Positions 54,276 to 63,352 of a DNA stretch of 64,000 bases are shown here, one piece after another. Positions within the stretch are counted from its first letter, which is position 1; each line of letters opens with the position of its first letter. A program made the translations under genes and the position numbers. Source of the DNA: Croceibacterium selenioxidans (GTDB lineage Bacteria > Pseudomonadota > Alphaproteobacteria > Sphingomonadales > Sphingomonadaceae). Where the stretch lies: NCBI RefSeq assembly GCF_018599195.1, contig NZ_JAHFVK010000001.1, positions 1,488,001 through 1,552,000 of the forward strand, read 5' to 3'. The notes below the pieces were generated by a model, which saw only the letters and a program-made list of their open reading frames with translations, had not been told where the DNA came from and made no database searches.

Positions 54276-54759
54276 GCTTTTGGCGAAGCAACGTAACTGA
54301 CGGAGCAAAACCCAGGCGTTCGTACAATCTGCGGGCGGCTCGGTTGAAGTCGTGTACGGCGACCTGATGGTCGTGGACCCCGTTTGACGCAGCCCAGTTC
54401 AGGGCCGCTTCGAGCAGGGCACGACCGGCTCCAAGCCTTTGCGCAGAAGGGTGAACGGCAATCGAGTCGATTTCCGAGTACTGCCTTTCGACACGCGGAT
54501 TGCCGGGAGGCAAACGCTTGAGGATGACATGCGCAAAGCCAACGGCCTCGTCATTCCTCACCGCGACCAGAACATGTTGCCGGGGATCTTCCAGGACGGC
54601 TTGAAGGAAGGTCTCGCCGCGTGGCTTATCCGATGGCACGCGAAAGAGATCTGGCCGGGCCTCCGCATGGAATTGGTCCAGGTACAGAAATAGCTGGTCG
54701 ACCGCGTCGGCATCTTGCTGCTCAGCCGCGCGCACATACACGCCATCGCATACCGGCAT
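54271..54759 (-). CDS. GNAT-family N-acetyltransferase
   Basis: About 162 residues from the ATG at 54759, which overlaps the stop of the preceding gene by one base (TGATG). It shows the standard GNAT core: YVRAAEQQDADAVDQLFLYLDQFH, EAVGFAHVILKRLP, the acetyl-CoA loop VHPSAQRLGAGRALLEAALNWA and NRAARRLYERLGFAPS. Last gene of a three-gene operon after two exported-protein genes. A start further upstream is possible but would overlap that gene. Confidence 0.85.
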   Translation of the reverse strand: MPVCDGVYVRAAEQQDADAVDQLFLYLDQFHAEARPDLFRVPSDKPRGETFLQAVLEDPRQHVLVAVRNDEAVGFAHVILKRLPPGNPRVERQYSEIDSIAVHPSAQRLGAGRALLEAALNWAASNGVHDHQVAVHDFNRAARRLYERLGFAPSVTLLRQKL

Positions 54760-55502
54760 CACTGCCCCGCCTTCCCCGCCTCCTGGTATTCGAGCGCAAA
54801 GGCCGGGTCGCACTCGTACGGGAAGACATATTGTCCCGCCTGCTTCGCCCACTGGATGAAGCGCGCGCCGTTGTTGTCGAGCACAGCCGGATCCTCAAAC
54901 CACTGGGTTGCCATCAGCCGCTTGCCGTCCGGACTCAGGCGATAGCGTTCGACCATGTGAATGTCGGCGCTGTGGTCGAGGCCATTGTTGGTGATCGTCG
55001 AGGCCGCGATGTGGGTGGTGTCGACGACCAGTTCGTCGCCTTCCCAATGACCGATAGAATGCCCCATTTTCGAGTGGGGCGCATCGGCCCGCGGGTGGCT
55101 GCGGCCGTCCATGTGCACGAGACGGACCTGATCGAAATATTCGTATTTGAACACGATCAGCTCGGGCGTCTGGAAGACTTCGAACGGGAACGGCCCCTGG
55201 ATCGCATAGACGATCGAGGGGGCGAGGCAGACGCGCGACAAGGTCATCTCGTCCGCCGGCTTCCAGGCTTTGGCTTTGGCCAGTGCCTCGGGCTTGAGCT
55301 TGAGGCCGCCGTATTCACCCTCGGGAAATTCGACCACGCCGGTGTCCGCGATGATCACCGTGTCGGGCGGCAGCTTGGCCACGAGGTCAGCAGGCGGATC
55401 GCCGGCTTCGAAGCTCAGGTTCCAGAACCCCGTCAGGTCGGGTTCGGCGAAAGCGGGCGCGGACAGCGCGAGCAGCGCCGCGCCAAGGATGGCCATCCGC
55501 AT
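54759..55502 (-). CDS. Exported hypothetical protein
   Basis: About 247 residues from the ATG at 55502, coupled to the preceding stop by TGATG. A signal peptide (MRMAILGAALLALSAPAFA) precedes a mature part with EPDLTGFWNLSFEAGDPPADLV, then QTPELIVFKYEYFDQVRLVHMDGRSHP and GHSIGHWEGDELVVDTTHI, ending with a conserved YVFPYECDPAFALEYQE. It is related in layout to the exported protein at 51.8 kb. Function unknown; it is transcribed with the DUF6152 gene. Confidence 0.8.
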   Translation of the reverse strand: MRMAILGAALLALSAPAFAEPDLTGFWNLSFEAGDPPADLVAKLPPDTVIIADTGVVEFPEGEYGGLKLKPEALAKAKAWKPADEMTLSRVCLAPSIVYAIQGPFPFEVFQTPELIVFKYEYFDQVRLVHMDGRSHPRADAPHSKMGHSIGHWEGDELVVDTTHIAASTITNNGLDHSADIHMVERYRLSPDGKRLMATQWFEDPAVLDNNGARFIQWAKQAGQYVFPYECDPAFALEYQEAGKAGQ

Positions 55503-55900
55503 CAGCTCTGGTCCGCTTGCCCGAACGGGGCCGTCCCGACCAGGCTTCCGTCCTGATGAACGGCACGGCGCAGGCGCATGTACGGCTTGCCGTCGCGCGA
55601 AGGCCAGCCCTCGATCGTGATCGTCTCGCCGACCTTTATACTGTCCCGTGTCCAACCGCGCCGCTGCAGCACCGCGGGCGCATTGGTCTCCGCCCGCCAT
55701 TCGCTCACCTTGCCGTGCGCGTCAGTGACGTCGAGCACGACAGTTCCGTGAGGATTGGTGAAGCGGAACGAGGTCACCTTGCCGGTGATCGACACGTCCT
55801 TGGTCGAATCGAAATAGACGGCGAACGAGTGATGCGCCTCGGCGGCAACTGGCGTCATACATGCCAGCGCTGCGGCGGCGATAAGCGCGCGACCTCTCAT
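55502..55900 (-). CDS. DUF6152-family exported protein
   Basis: About 132 residues from the ATG at 55900, preceded by GGAGAGG. A signal peptide (ALIAAAALACMTPVAAEA) is followed at once by HHSFAVYFDSTKDVSITGKVTSFRFTNPHGTVVLDV, the hallmark of DUF6152, and ETNAPAVLQRRGWTRDSIKVGETITIEGWPSRDG. The family often occurs next to exported WEGD-type proteins like the next gene, but no biochemical role is known. First gene of the operon. Confidence 0.85.
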   Translation of the reverse strand: MRGRALIAAAALACMTPVAAEAHHSFAVYFDSTKDVSITGKVTSFRFTNPHGTVVLDVTDAHGKVSEWRAETNAPAVLQRRGWTRDSIKVGETITIEGWPSRDGKPYMRLRRAVHQDGSLVGTAPFGQADQS

Positions 55901-56080
55901 GTGCGGACCTCTCCCAAAGCTTTTCAGCACGCTAGAGCATAATTGCGGTCGAGTGAATCGTCTTTGCGACCTCTCCCTCCGTGAGAGGGGTGGTGAGGGT
56001 GTTCAGGCGCGAGCTCCACGGCCCCTCACCCACCGCGCCCCTCGGCACTCCTCACTCTCCCTAGGGGAGAAGGAATTCGG

Positions 56081-56545
56081 CTATTCCAGCGGTACGCCCG
56101 GTTCGTTCTTGGCTGTGCGGATCGTCAGCGACGTCTTCACGCTGGCGACGTTGGGCGCCGGAGTGAGCTTGCTGGTGAGGAACTCCTGAAAGCTCTGCAG
56201 GTCCTTGCTGACGATCTTGAGAATGAAGTCGATCTCACCGTTCAGCATGTGGCACTCGCGGATTTCGGGCAGCCCCTTGATATGCTGCTCGAACGCGCGG
56301 AGGTCCTCTTCGGCCTGGCTCTTTAGGCTGACCATGGCGAAGACGGTGATGGTGAAGCCGAGGCGCGAGGGATCCAGATCGGCGTGGTAGCCCCGGATGA
56401 CCCCCTCTTCCTCGAGCGCGCGGACCCGGCGAAGGCACGGCGGAGCGGTCAGACCGACACGGCTGGCAAGGTCAACGTTTGTGATGCGGCCTTCGGCCTG
56501 CAGTTCGGCCAGGAGCCGGCGATCGATTGAGTCGAGCGTTGCCAT
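56081..56545 (-). CDS. Lrp/AsnC-family transcriptional regulator
   Basis: About 154 residues from the ATG at 56545. The N-terminal helix-turn-helix (DSIDRRLLAELQAEGRITNVDLASRVGLTAPPCLRRVRALEEEGVI) and the C-terminal RAM/ligand-binding domain (FTITVFAMVSLKSQAEEDLRAFEQHIKGLPEIRECHMLNGEIDFILKIV) are complete. Such regulators respond to amino acids. It is divergent from the kinase-like gene. A GC-rich hairpin-rich stretch lies beyond its stop. Confidence 0.92.
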   Translation of the reverse strand: MATLDSIDRRLLAELQAEGRITNVDLASRVGLTAPPCLRRVRALEEEGVIRGYHADLDPSRLGFTITVFAMVSLKSQAEEDLRAFEQHIKGLPEIRECHMLNGEIDFILKIVSKDLQSFQEFLTSKLTPAPNVASVKTSLTIRTAKNEPGVPLE

Positions 56546-56746
56546 TAAGCCGGATGCCGCCCCCCTTTTAACCATGAGTGTAATTATGCGCCGCACACCA
56601 CGGCAATCCCGTAATATTATTGTTTATGACGGCAATTGTCCCGGTTTGCAACGCACGATGCGTTCGTGGTTCCACCTTTGAAAAGTGTCGCTAAGTGGCA
56701 GTCTGCGTATTGCTGCGTGGGACTGTCCACGCCTACCGGAGCGCCC

Positions 56747-58381
56747 ATGCTGTTCGACGATCGCCTTGCTACCGTGCTGCGCTTTCCGGCGCAGAGCGAG
56801 CTGGCGGCCCGTACGCAGTACCGGCAACTGCTCGACCTCTTGGGCAGCATGCCCGCCGACGCGCCAAGTCAGCTCACCGAATCGGCCTATGCCCGGTTGG
56901 GCGATCTGGCGGACGAGCTTCCGGCGGCGATGCAATCCGCCATCCTCAGGTCTCCCGGTCTCCGGCTGCGCAACCCCCGCCTTGTGGCCTGGCTGGCGCA
57001 GTCAGAACCCCAGGCTGCGGCGGCGGTCATGGCCACGGCCCAGTTGACCGACAGCGAGTGGGTCGAGCTGATCCCGCGCCTGCCGCTGACCGCTCGCGGC
57101 TTCCTGCGCCACCGGCGCGAGCTTCCGCCGGGCGCGAGGCGGGTTCTCGACCGGCTGGGAGTGAAGGACCTGGTCCTTCCGGAACCCGAGCGGATCGAAA
57201 CCGATACCCAGGTTGAAGACCCCGGCATCGGTGCCCTCGTTCGCCGGATCGAGGCCTTCCAGAACGCCAAGCGCAAGGGTCCCACCGCTCCGCGCCTGCC
57301 GCTAGGGGACGGGCGGGATTACGATCCTGAGCACTTCCGCCACGGCCGCGCGTTCGACTTTTCTACCGACGCACAGGGTGTAATCACCTGGGCCGATCCG
57401 GCGATGGCGCCGATGGTCGTAGGTCTCACGCTGGGCCCTGCCCGGCCCGACGCACTGGCCGTGCTCGACGATGCCGGGGCCAGGACCATGCTCAGGCGTC
57501 TGCCGTTGCGCGGCGCGTCCCTAAACCTTGAAGGCACCGCCGAGATCGCCGGCGAATGGCGGATCGACGCCACGCCGGTGTTCTCGCCGGATGAGGGAAG
57601 GTTCACAGGTTATAATGGCCGCATGCGACGGCCTCTGCCGGTGCTGGCCTCGACGTCTGCTCCCGCCGCCGCTCCAGCCAGGGCGGCCGGGACGGGCGAT
57701 CGGATGCGGCAGCTGCTCCACGAATTGCGCACGCCTGCCAACGCGATCCAAGGCTTTGCCGAGATGATTCAGCAGCAGATGTTCGGCACAACACCCAACG
57801 AATACCGCGCCCTCGCCGCCGCCGTCGCCGTCGATGCGGCGCGGATCATGGCCGGATTCGACGAGATCGACCGCCTCGCCAGGCTGGAGTCGGGTGCGCT
57901 CGAGTTCGAAAGCGGCCAGTGCGATTTGCGCGAAGTGGTGAACCAACTTCTCCGCCGGCTCGATGGGGTACTGCGTCAGCGCAGCGCTCGCATCGAGTTC
58001 GAGGCCGAGGGGACGGACTTCACTGTCGGCCTCGACCGCAGCGATGCGCTGCAGCTGGTCTGGCGGCTGCTCGCCACTCTCGCCGGTGCGCTGGCTCCCG
58101 GCGAGATTATCGATCTGACGCTGATCGGCCGATCCGGAGACGTGACGATGGAGATCGACCTACCCGGCTCGATGATGGGTGATAGCGACCTGTTCGCCGC
58201 CACGGCCACGGCGCAGCCTCGCGCGGTATCGGCCGGAATGTTCGGCAGCGGCTTCACCTTCCGCCTTGCGCGCGCTGAAGCCAGGGCCGCTGGCGGGGAG
58301 CTCGCGCGGCGGGAAGACCGACTGGAGCTCGTGCTGCCAAGCTTGACCGATGCGCGGATTACCCTCGATAGAAGGATCTAG
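56747..58381 (+). CDS. Histidine-kinase-like protein with degenerate ATPase domain
   Basis: About 544 residues from the ATG at 56747. The first 200 residues are helical (FDDRLATVLRFPAQSELAARTQYRQLLDLLG). A PAS-like part follows (AFDFSTDAQGVITWADPAMAPMV). The dimerisation box is clear at RMRQLLHELRTPANAIQGFAEM, so the phospho-acceptor His is present. The C-terminal domain lacks recognisable N, G1 and G2 boxes: where N-x-x-x-N-A is expected it reads LVWRLLATLAGAL, and no D-x-G or G-x-G-L follows. It may receive phosphate rather than use ATP. No response regulator is adjacent. Confidence 0.8.
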   Translation: MLFDDRLATVLRFPAQSELAARTQYRQLLDLLGSMPADAPSQLTESAYARLGDLADELPAAMQSAILRSPGLRLRNPRLVAWLAQSEPQAAAAVMATAQLTDSEWVELIPRLPLTARGFLRHRRELPPGARRVLDRLGVKDLVLPEPERIETDTQVEDPGIGALVRRIEAFQNAKRKGPTAPRLPLGDGRDYDPEHFRHGRAFDFSTDAQGVITWADPAMAPMVVGLTLGPARPDALAVLDDAGARTMLRRLPLRGASLNLEGTAEIAGEWRIDATPVFSPDEGRFTGYNGRMRRPLPVLASTSAPAAAPARAAGTGDRMRQLLHELRTPANAIQGFAEMIQQQMFGTTPNEYRALAAAVAVDAARIMAGFDEIDRLARLESGALEFESGQCDLREVVNQLLRRLDGVLRQRSARIEFEAEGTDFTVGLDRSDALQLVWRLLATLAGALAPGEIIDLTLIGRSGDVTMEIDLPGSMMGDSDLFAATATAQPRAVSAGMFGSGFTFRLARAEARAAGGELARREDRLELVLPSLTDARITLDRRI

Positions 58382-58416
58382 GCGGATCGACCGCCACCGA
58401 GGGGGACAGCTCAATC

Positions 58417-59412
58417 ATGCGATCGATGATCGATCCGCCTGCGCGACCAGCGAATGCGCGGTTCGATTCCGCTTTCGGATGCCGCTTCCTGCTGACGGTC
58501 GATACCGAGGAAGAGTTCGACTGGACCCAGCCCATTACCCGCGACCGGCACGGGCTCGATCACGTGCCCGAGCTGGCGAGGTTCCAGCAATTCTGCGAGG
58601 CGGAGGGCGTGGTGCCGGTCTACCTGGTCGACTGGCCGATCGCGCAGTCCGCTCTTGCGGCCGAAATCTTGCGAGCCCCCCTGGCTGCGGGCAAGGCCGA
58701 GGTGGGCATCCAGCTCCACCCATGGGTTAATCCCCCGTTTGTGGAAGACGTTAGTCAGCACAACTCCTTTGCCGGCAACCTCCCCCCAGAACTTGAAGAA
58801 GCCAAGTTTCGAACTCTGAAGGAAGCGATCGAACGCAATTTCGCTGCCGAACCCAGAATCTACCGCGCCGGCCGCTACGGCCTCGGCCCGAACAGCGCGG
58901 CGATGCTTTCTCGGCACGGGATCGCGCTGGACACTTCGGTCAGGGCCAAGTTCGATTATTCCGCGAGCGGCGGCGCCGACTACGGGCGGCACCCGCTCGC
59001 CCCCTACTGGGTTGACGACGAACGGACCTTGCTCGAGCTGCCCCTCACCACGGTCTACTGGGGCATGCTGAGGCGACAGGGCGACTGGCTCCATTCCGCC
59101 CTCGCTCGCGCTCCGCGTCTGCTTGGCGCCTTGGCCCGCACGGGTATGCTAGAGCGCATTCCCCTGACGCCCGAAGGCATCGCGGTGGAGGAGGCGATCC
59201 GCGGAATCGACATTGCTCTCGACGACGGACTGGGGCTGCTGGTCTTGTCTTTCCACAGCCCTTCGCTCCAACCGGGACACACGCCCTATGTCCGCGACGA
59301 GGCGGATCTCGCCAACCTTTACGACTGGTGGCGCCGGATTTTCTCGTACCTCGAACAGCGCCAGGTGGCGCCGACCTCGGTCGCCGAAATTCTCAAGTCG
59401 GTGCAGCGCTAA
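58417..59412 (+). CDS. Polysaccharide-deacetylase-like protein
   Basis: 331 residues, following the kinase-like gene by 35 bases on the same strand. The segment CRFLLTVDTEEEFDW (about residue 22-36) carries the catalytic-type Asp of NodB-fold deacetylases, and VGIQLHPWVNPPF (about 97) and FHSP-like LLVLSFHSPSLQPGHTPY (about 279) provide histidines. This pattern matches the WalW-type polysaccharide deacetylase-like proteins of sphingomonads. It may act on a cell-surface polysaccharide, but the full five-motif set of active enzymes cannot be confirmed here. Confidence 0.8.
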   Translation: MRSMIDPPARPANARFDSAFGCRFLLTVDTEEEFDWTQPITRDRHGLDHVPELARFQQFCEAEGVVPVYLVDWPIAQSALAAEILRAPLAAGKAEVGIQLHPWVNPPFVEDVSQHNSFAGNLPPELEEAKFRTLKEAIERNFAAEPRIYRAGRYGLGPNSAAMLSRHGIALDTSVRAKFDYSASGGADYGRHPLAPYWVDDERTLLELPLTTVYWGMLRRQGDWLHSALARAPRLLGALARTGMLERIPLTPEGIAVEEAIRGIDIALDDGLGLLVLSFHSPSLQPGHTPYVRDEADLANLYDWWRRIFSYLEQRQVAPTSVAEILKSVQR

Positions 59413-59471
59413 TACCCTGACTTGCCAGCGCCCCGGCACCAAGCTACCTCGCCGCGGCGCCCATGGTGCAC

Positions 59472-59547
59472 GGGCCTGTAGCTCAGCGGTTAGAGCTGGC
59501 CGCTCATAACGGCTAGGTCGCGGGTTCGAATCCTGCCGGGCCCACCA
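59472..59547 (+). tRNA. tRNA-Ile (CAU anticodon, lysidine type)
   Basis: A 76-base cloverleaf: acceptor GGGCCTG/CGGGCCC (one mismatch-tolerant end pair), D loop TCAGCGGTTAGAGC, anticodon loop CTCATAA in stem GCCG-/-CGGC, and an encoded CCA. The D loop and the variable region (TAGGTC) resemble E. coli ileX rather than metT, so I favour isoleucine-2 over elongator methionine, whose anticodon is also CAU. Confidence 0.85.
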
Positions 59548-59622
59548 TTTTCCCGTGCCACCCAGTCGTATCGGCTTTTGACTTGCGCCAAGCCAGCGGC
59601 ACCCATAGGGAGGCGCCCCGGT

Positions 59623-59699
<77 letters not shown>

Positions 59700-59873
59700 A
59701 CCTTTTCTGTCCTTGAAAAGGCGTGATAATTTTTTCGGTGCTGTAACAAACGTCGTTGGCCGCGCTGTAGCAAAGAACAATCGCTTGCCGCAATTTCCTT
59801 TGCTTCTCCTGTTGATTTGCCAACCCGACGATATAGCGAGATTGCGCGCCGACGTGGCGAGGGGAGTTAAGTA

Positions 59874-62570
59874 ATGTCTACCACGGCCGACGTAAGATCC
59901 AGGCTAGATCTGATCAGCGAACTGACGGTTGATTTGGCCGCCAACGGACGCATCGTAGATTTTCTCCGTCCAGAGACGACTCGCCCCGACGGTCCTGAAG
60001 AGCGTGTTCGGCAGTATTATGCGCGAGTTCTTGTCGAAGAATATGGCTATCAGCGGAGTCACATGGCTTTTGAGGCACCCATCAACATAGGACATGAGAC
60101 CAAGCAAGCTGATATAGTAGTATATAATTCTCCCGAAGCCGCGGCAGCTAGGGATCAAGGCCAAATATGGCTCATTGTCGAGGTCAAGGCTCCCACGATT
60201 ACTGATGGACATCGACAGCTTGTTTCCTATGTTTGCTCCAGTTCTTCATCTGGAGGTGTCTGGTTCAACGGCGAAGAAATCTCTTACTTCCGACGGGTAG
60301 AGCAGCCTCGCCTTGAGCTTCGAGAGTGGACAAACATTCCACGAACAGGCGAGACGTGGGACACCGTTGGCCACTACCGGAAGAGGGACCTTCGACCGCC
60401 CCGAGAACTGAAGCACGTCTTTCAACGTTGCCACAATGCGATCTACCGAGCGGGTTTGGACTCCGAAGATGTCGCGGTAGACATGGTTCGCATCATCTTG
60501 GCGAAATACCGTGATGAGCAAAACGTTGGTGAGCTTTGCCAATTTCGATGCACTCCCGACGAGTTCAGCTCAGCCGAAGGTCAGCATGAGGCTGCTCAGC
60601 GCGTGCGAGATCTCTTTGCTCAAGTGCGCAGCGATCATGCGGACGTTTTTCCGCCTACGGAAGAGATTACTATCGGAGATCGCAACCTCGCGGTTGTAAT
60701 AAATGAGTTGCAGCCGTTTCGGTTTTTGGCCGATGATGAAACAGAACAAGTATATGACGTCATAGGCACAGCATTTGAGGTCTACGTTTCAGCGCATCTG
60801 AAAGGAGCGAGAGGCCAGTTTTTTACCAATCGTCTCGTCGTAAACATGATGGTTGAGATATTAAACCCGTCTGAGACAGATACTATTTATGACCCAGCAT
60901 GCGGGTCTGGCGGCTTTCTTATTGCGGTATTGCGCTACGTGCGTGGGCGCATACTTCAGTCTGATCGAAGCCCTGCTGCGAAACAGCGGGAGATTCGAAC
61001 TGTTAGCCAACGCCTGTTTGGAACCGACATTGCACCGAGGCTCGTGCGGGTCGCCAAAACGAATATGATCCTGAATGGTGACGGGCATGGTGGCATCGTC
61101 AGGGCGAACGCTCTGCGCGATATGCGTGAAATAGAAGAAAACTTCCCCCTTAAGCCCAGTGCGCAACCAAGCCTTCGTCCGACCAGGATTTTGAGCAACC
61201 CGCCCTTCGGCGCGAGTCATGACCTTCGCGAACGCAATCGTGATGTGCTGCGGGGGTTCTCTCTCGGGCATGTTTGGGAACCGGATACGCAGGGCCTACT
61301 TCAGCCAACCTCGGAGCTAAATACTGGTGAGGGCGTGCCACCAGAAATTCTTTTTTTGGAACGGTGCATCGACATGCTCGCACCGGGTGGCCGGCTTGCA
61401 ATCGTTATAGCGCGAGGCGTCCTCGACAACAGGGATGCATTGCCAGCTCGGCAATACGTTCTGACCCAAACAAGGCTACTTGGAGTAGTGAACTGTCACC
61501 CAAATACATTTGCACCTTTCAACGGAACGAAGGCCGCAATTCTCTTTTTGGAAAAGAAGGCAAACCCGTCGTTCTCGCGAGGAGATGATTACCCGGTCTT
61601 TATGGCAGTCAGCCAGAAGGTGGGGCAGGACTCTATGGGGCGTGAGATACATCGGACCAATGACAATGGCGATCTCGTGCTCGTTGCTGGCCAACCAGTT
61701 CTCGACCACGATTTGGGTGACATAAGCCGCGCATGGATAGACGTTCAGCAAGGTCGCGAGATCAGCTACGAGGGTGCGTGGACTGTCCCGCTGTCGCGCA
61801 TCATTGATGCGCCAGAGATGCGTTTTAACCCGGTTCGTTTTGCGCCAGTAGCAGAGCGAGCCTTGGCAAGTGTCCTTGAGCTCGCGGGCTCAGAGGAATG
61901 GGCAGTAGAGCGACTTGGCGACTTCGCTCAGGTGTTCAACGGCCCCCGGTTCAAGCGGCCCTTTGCAGACCACGGAGTGACCGAAGGACCGAGCATCGTA
62001 AAGATGTTCACTCCGAAGGCTTTTTTTGAGGAACGAGGCGAGAGCGTCAAACATCTCGATTTGGCGAAGGCAACCCCTACCCAACTGAGGCAGATGGAAG
62101 TGCTTACCTTGCGGTCTGGATACATCCTCGTCGTGGATAGCGGCACGGCCGGAAGGTTGCTGGGACGCGTGGGTATGGCGGCGGGCTTCCACGACGGGAT
62201 GGTGGGCAACAACAATATGATCAGGATTGTGATCGAGGATGATGCACGCCGGGCTTACGTTTACCAGTTCCTTCGGTCAGCCATTGGGCAAACGCTGCTC
62301 CTCAGAAACGTATATGGCACCAATCAGGACCATATCGAGCCTGACGACGTGAAGGACATCCCTATCCCGCTGCCGCGCGCAGAAGGCAGTCTGGAACGTA
62401 TTCAAGGTCAGGTAAGCAGGATCAGCCAGCTGAGAGAAGAAGCGGCGCGTCTCGACAGTGAGGCAAATGATGAGCTTGATCGTCTTTTTGGTCGGCTGGC
62501 CGAAGAGGCTGATGTCGAGTTGATGGAGATCCCTGTTGCCGAGGACGAGCCTGAGGAGGCAGGTGTTTGA
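59874..62570 (+). CDS. Single-polypeptide restriction-modification protein (nuclease-methyltransferase-specificity fusion)
   Basis: 898 residues. The N-terminal domain (1-230) has the type I HsdR-N-like nuclease pattern: KQADIVVYNSPEA...IWLIVEVKAPT, giving D...E-x-K of the PD-(D/E)xK fold. A central N6-adenine methyltransferase follows, with motif I YDPACGSGGFL and motif IV LSNPPFGAS. The C-terminal 230 residues look like an HsdS-type recognition domain (WAVERLGDFAQVFNGPRFKRPF...DHIEPDDVKDIPIPLP) with a coiled-coil tail. All in one chain, as in type IIG enzymes. Codon use is less GC-rich than neighbours, and it lies just after tRNA-Pro, so acquisition is likely. Confidence 0.88.
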   Translation: MSTTADVRSRLDLISELTVDLAANGRIVDFLRPETTRPDGPEERVRQYYARVLVEEYGYQRSHMAFEAPINIGHETKQADIVVYNSPEAAAARDQGQIWLIVEVKAPTITDGHRQLVSYVCSSSSSGGVWFNGEEISYFRRVEQPRLELREWTNIPRTGETWDTVGHYRKRDLRPPRELKHVFQRCHNAIYRAGLDSEDVAVDMVRIILAKYRDEQNVGELCQFRCTPDEFSSAEGQHEAAQRVRDLFAQVRSDHADVFPPTEEITIGDRNLAVVINELQPFRFLADDETEQVYDVIGTAFEVYVSAHLKGARGQFFTNRLVVNMMVEILNPSETDTIYDPACGSGGFLIAVLRYVRGRILQSDRSPAAKQREIRTVSQRLFGTDIAPRLVRVAKTNMILNGDGHGGIVRANALRDMREIEENFPLKPSAQPSLRPTRILSNPPFGASHDLRERNRDVLRGFSLGHVWEPDTQGLLQPTSELNTGEGVPPEILFLERCIDMLAPGGRLAIVIARGVLDNRDALPARQYVLTQTRLLGVVNCHPNTFAPFNGTKAAILFLEKKANPSFSRGDDYPVFMAVSQKVGQDSMGREIHRTNDNGDLVLVAGQPVLDHDLGDISRAWIDVQQGREISYEGAWTVPLSRIIDAPEMRFNPVRFAPVAERALASVLELAGSEEWAVERLGDFAQVFNGPRFKRPFADHGVTEGPSIVKMFTPKAFFEERGESVKHLDLAKATPTQLRQMEVLTLRSGYILVVDSGTAGRLLGRVGMAAGFHDGMVGNNNMIRIVIEDDARRAYVYQFLRSAIGQTLLLRNVYGTNQDHIEPDDVKDIPIPLPRAEGSLERIQGQVSRISQLREEAARLDSEANDELDRLFGRLAEEADVELMEIPVAEDEPEEAGV

Positions 62571-62579
62571 TGCAACACG

Positions 62580-63239
62580 CTATGGCGGCTTCGAGTTTTT
62601 CAGGAGCCGATGCTGATTGCTCACGAAACTGGGCGCTGGAAAGGTCTGTTGAGTTGCGACATTGGCACCAACGTGAGCATGCGCGAAGCTACAGCGCTGC
62701 TTCCAGAGGTCCCCAAGCGTTGATTTGAGCGCGTCCAGTAGGCCGGGGTCAGTAACCTCCAGCTTCGCTTCGACTTCGCGCGTGAGGAACTCTCCCAGCA
62801 GCTTGGTAAGCATTGTGAGGGCCTCTTGGATTGCCCCGCCAGACTGGCCGTTGCCGCCGAGGCCGTCGAAGTAGATTTCGTGCAGCACGACGGAGCCGGT
62901 GCGGAGCAACTCTTCGCGCTTGAGACCGCCGTAAGCTGCCGGCGGGTAATCAGGGTCGGCGACGGCGGCGGCGAGCCTGGTCTCGATGAGGTTCAACGTC
63001 TTCACCGAGCCGCCGTAGTTGTTCTCCCAGTGTGACTGGATCAGGCGTTCCGACAGGCCGTCGAGTTTGGCCGGATCGAAGCGCAAGGGTTTAGGCTGAT
63101 GCTGGCCGGCGAACGCGGGGGCGGTAGTTGCCATCTTGAGTGGCTCCTGTGCTGACGTTGATTGTGCCGTCCCTAGGGTGAGACCGACCGCCCCTGCGGC
63201 CAGACCTCCAAGAGCAGTGCGGCGGGTTAGGTCCATCAT
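62580..63239 (-). CDS. Truncated Fe/Mn superoxide dismutase (chrC-like) fused to a foreign HEPN-like tail
   Basis: About 219 residues from the ATG at 63239. It starts with a twin-arginine-type signal (LTRRTALGGLAAGAVGLTLG). Residues to about 141 match Fe/Mn superoxide dismutase (FDPAKLDGLSERLIQSHWENNYGG, LLRTGSVVLHEIYFDGLGGNGQSGGAIQEAL). The C-terminal domain with the last two metal ligands (D-x-W-E-H) is missing. From about base 62816 a different sequence follows (MLTKLLGEFLTREVEAKLE...WKQRCSFAHAHVG) with an R-x4-H motif as in HEPN ribonucleases. It is therefore a chimera, probably inactive as a dismutase. Confidence 0.75.
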   Translation of the reverse strand: MMDLTRRTALGGLAAGAVGLTLGTAQSTSAQEPLKMATTAPAFAGQHQPKPLRFDPAKLDGLSERLIQSHWENNYGGSVKTLNLIETRLAAAVADPDYPPAAYGGLKREELLRTGSVVLHEIYFDGLGGNGQSGGAIQEALTMLTKLLGEFLTREVEAKLEVTDPGLLDALKSTLGDLWKQRCSFAHAHVGANVATQQTFPAPSFVSNQHRLLKNSKPP

Positions 63240-63352
63240 GGGTGCCGATCTCCGTGGGCTGTGAGGGGCGGCCGTCGCTTCAAGAGCTGCACTGCATCGA
63301 GCAGAGCAGCAGGGTCTTCCGAAGCGCGCGTTGGGAGGGAGTCGGCCATGAA

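Noticed and set aside
59472-59547. tRNA-Met at the CAU tRNA
   Set aside because: D loop and variable region resemble the isoleucine-2 tRNA (ileX) more than elongator Met; kept as Ile-CAU with Met as the alternative.
62570-62728. Small plus-strand frame starting at the restriction-modification stop (TGATG)
   Set aside because: The overlap looks like coupling, but the 52-codon frame is antisense to the HEPN-like tail and has no recognisable features.
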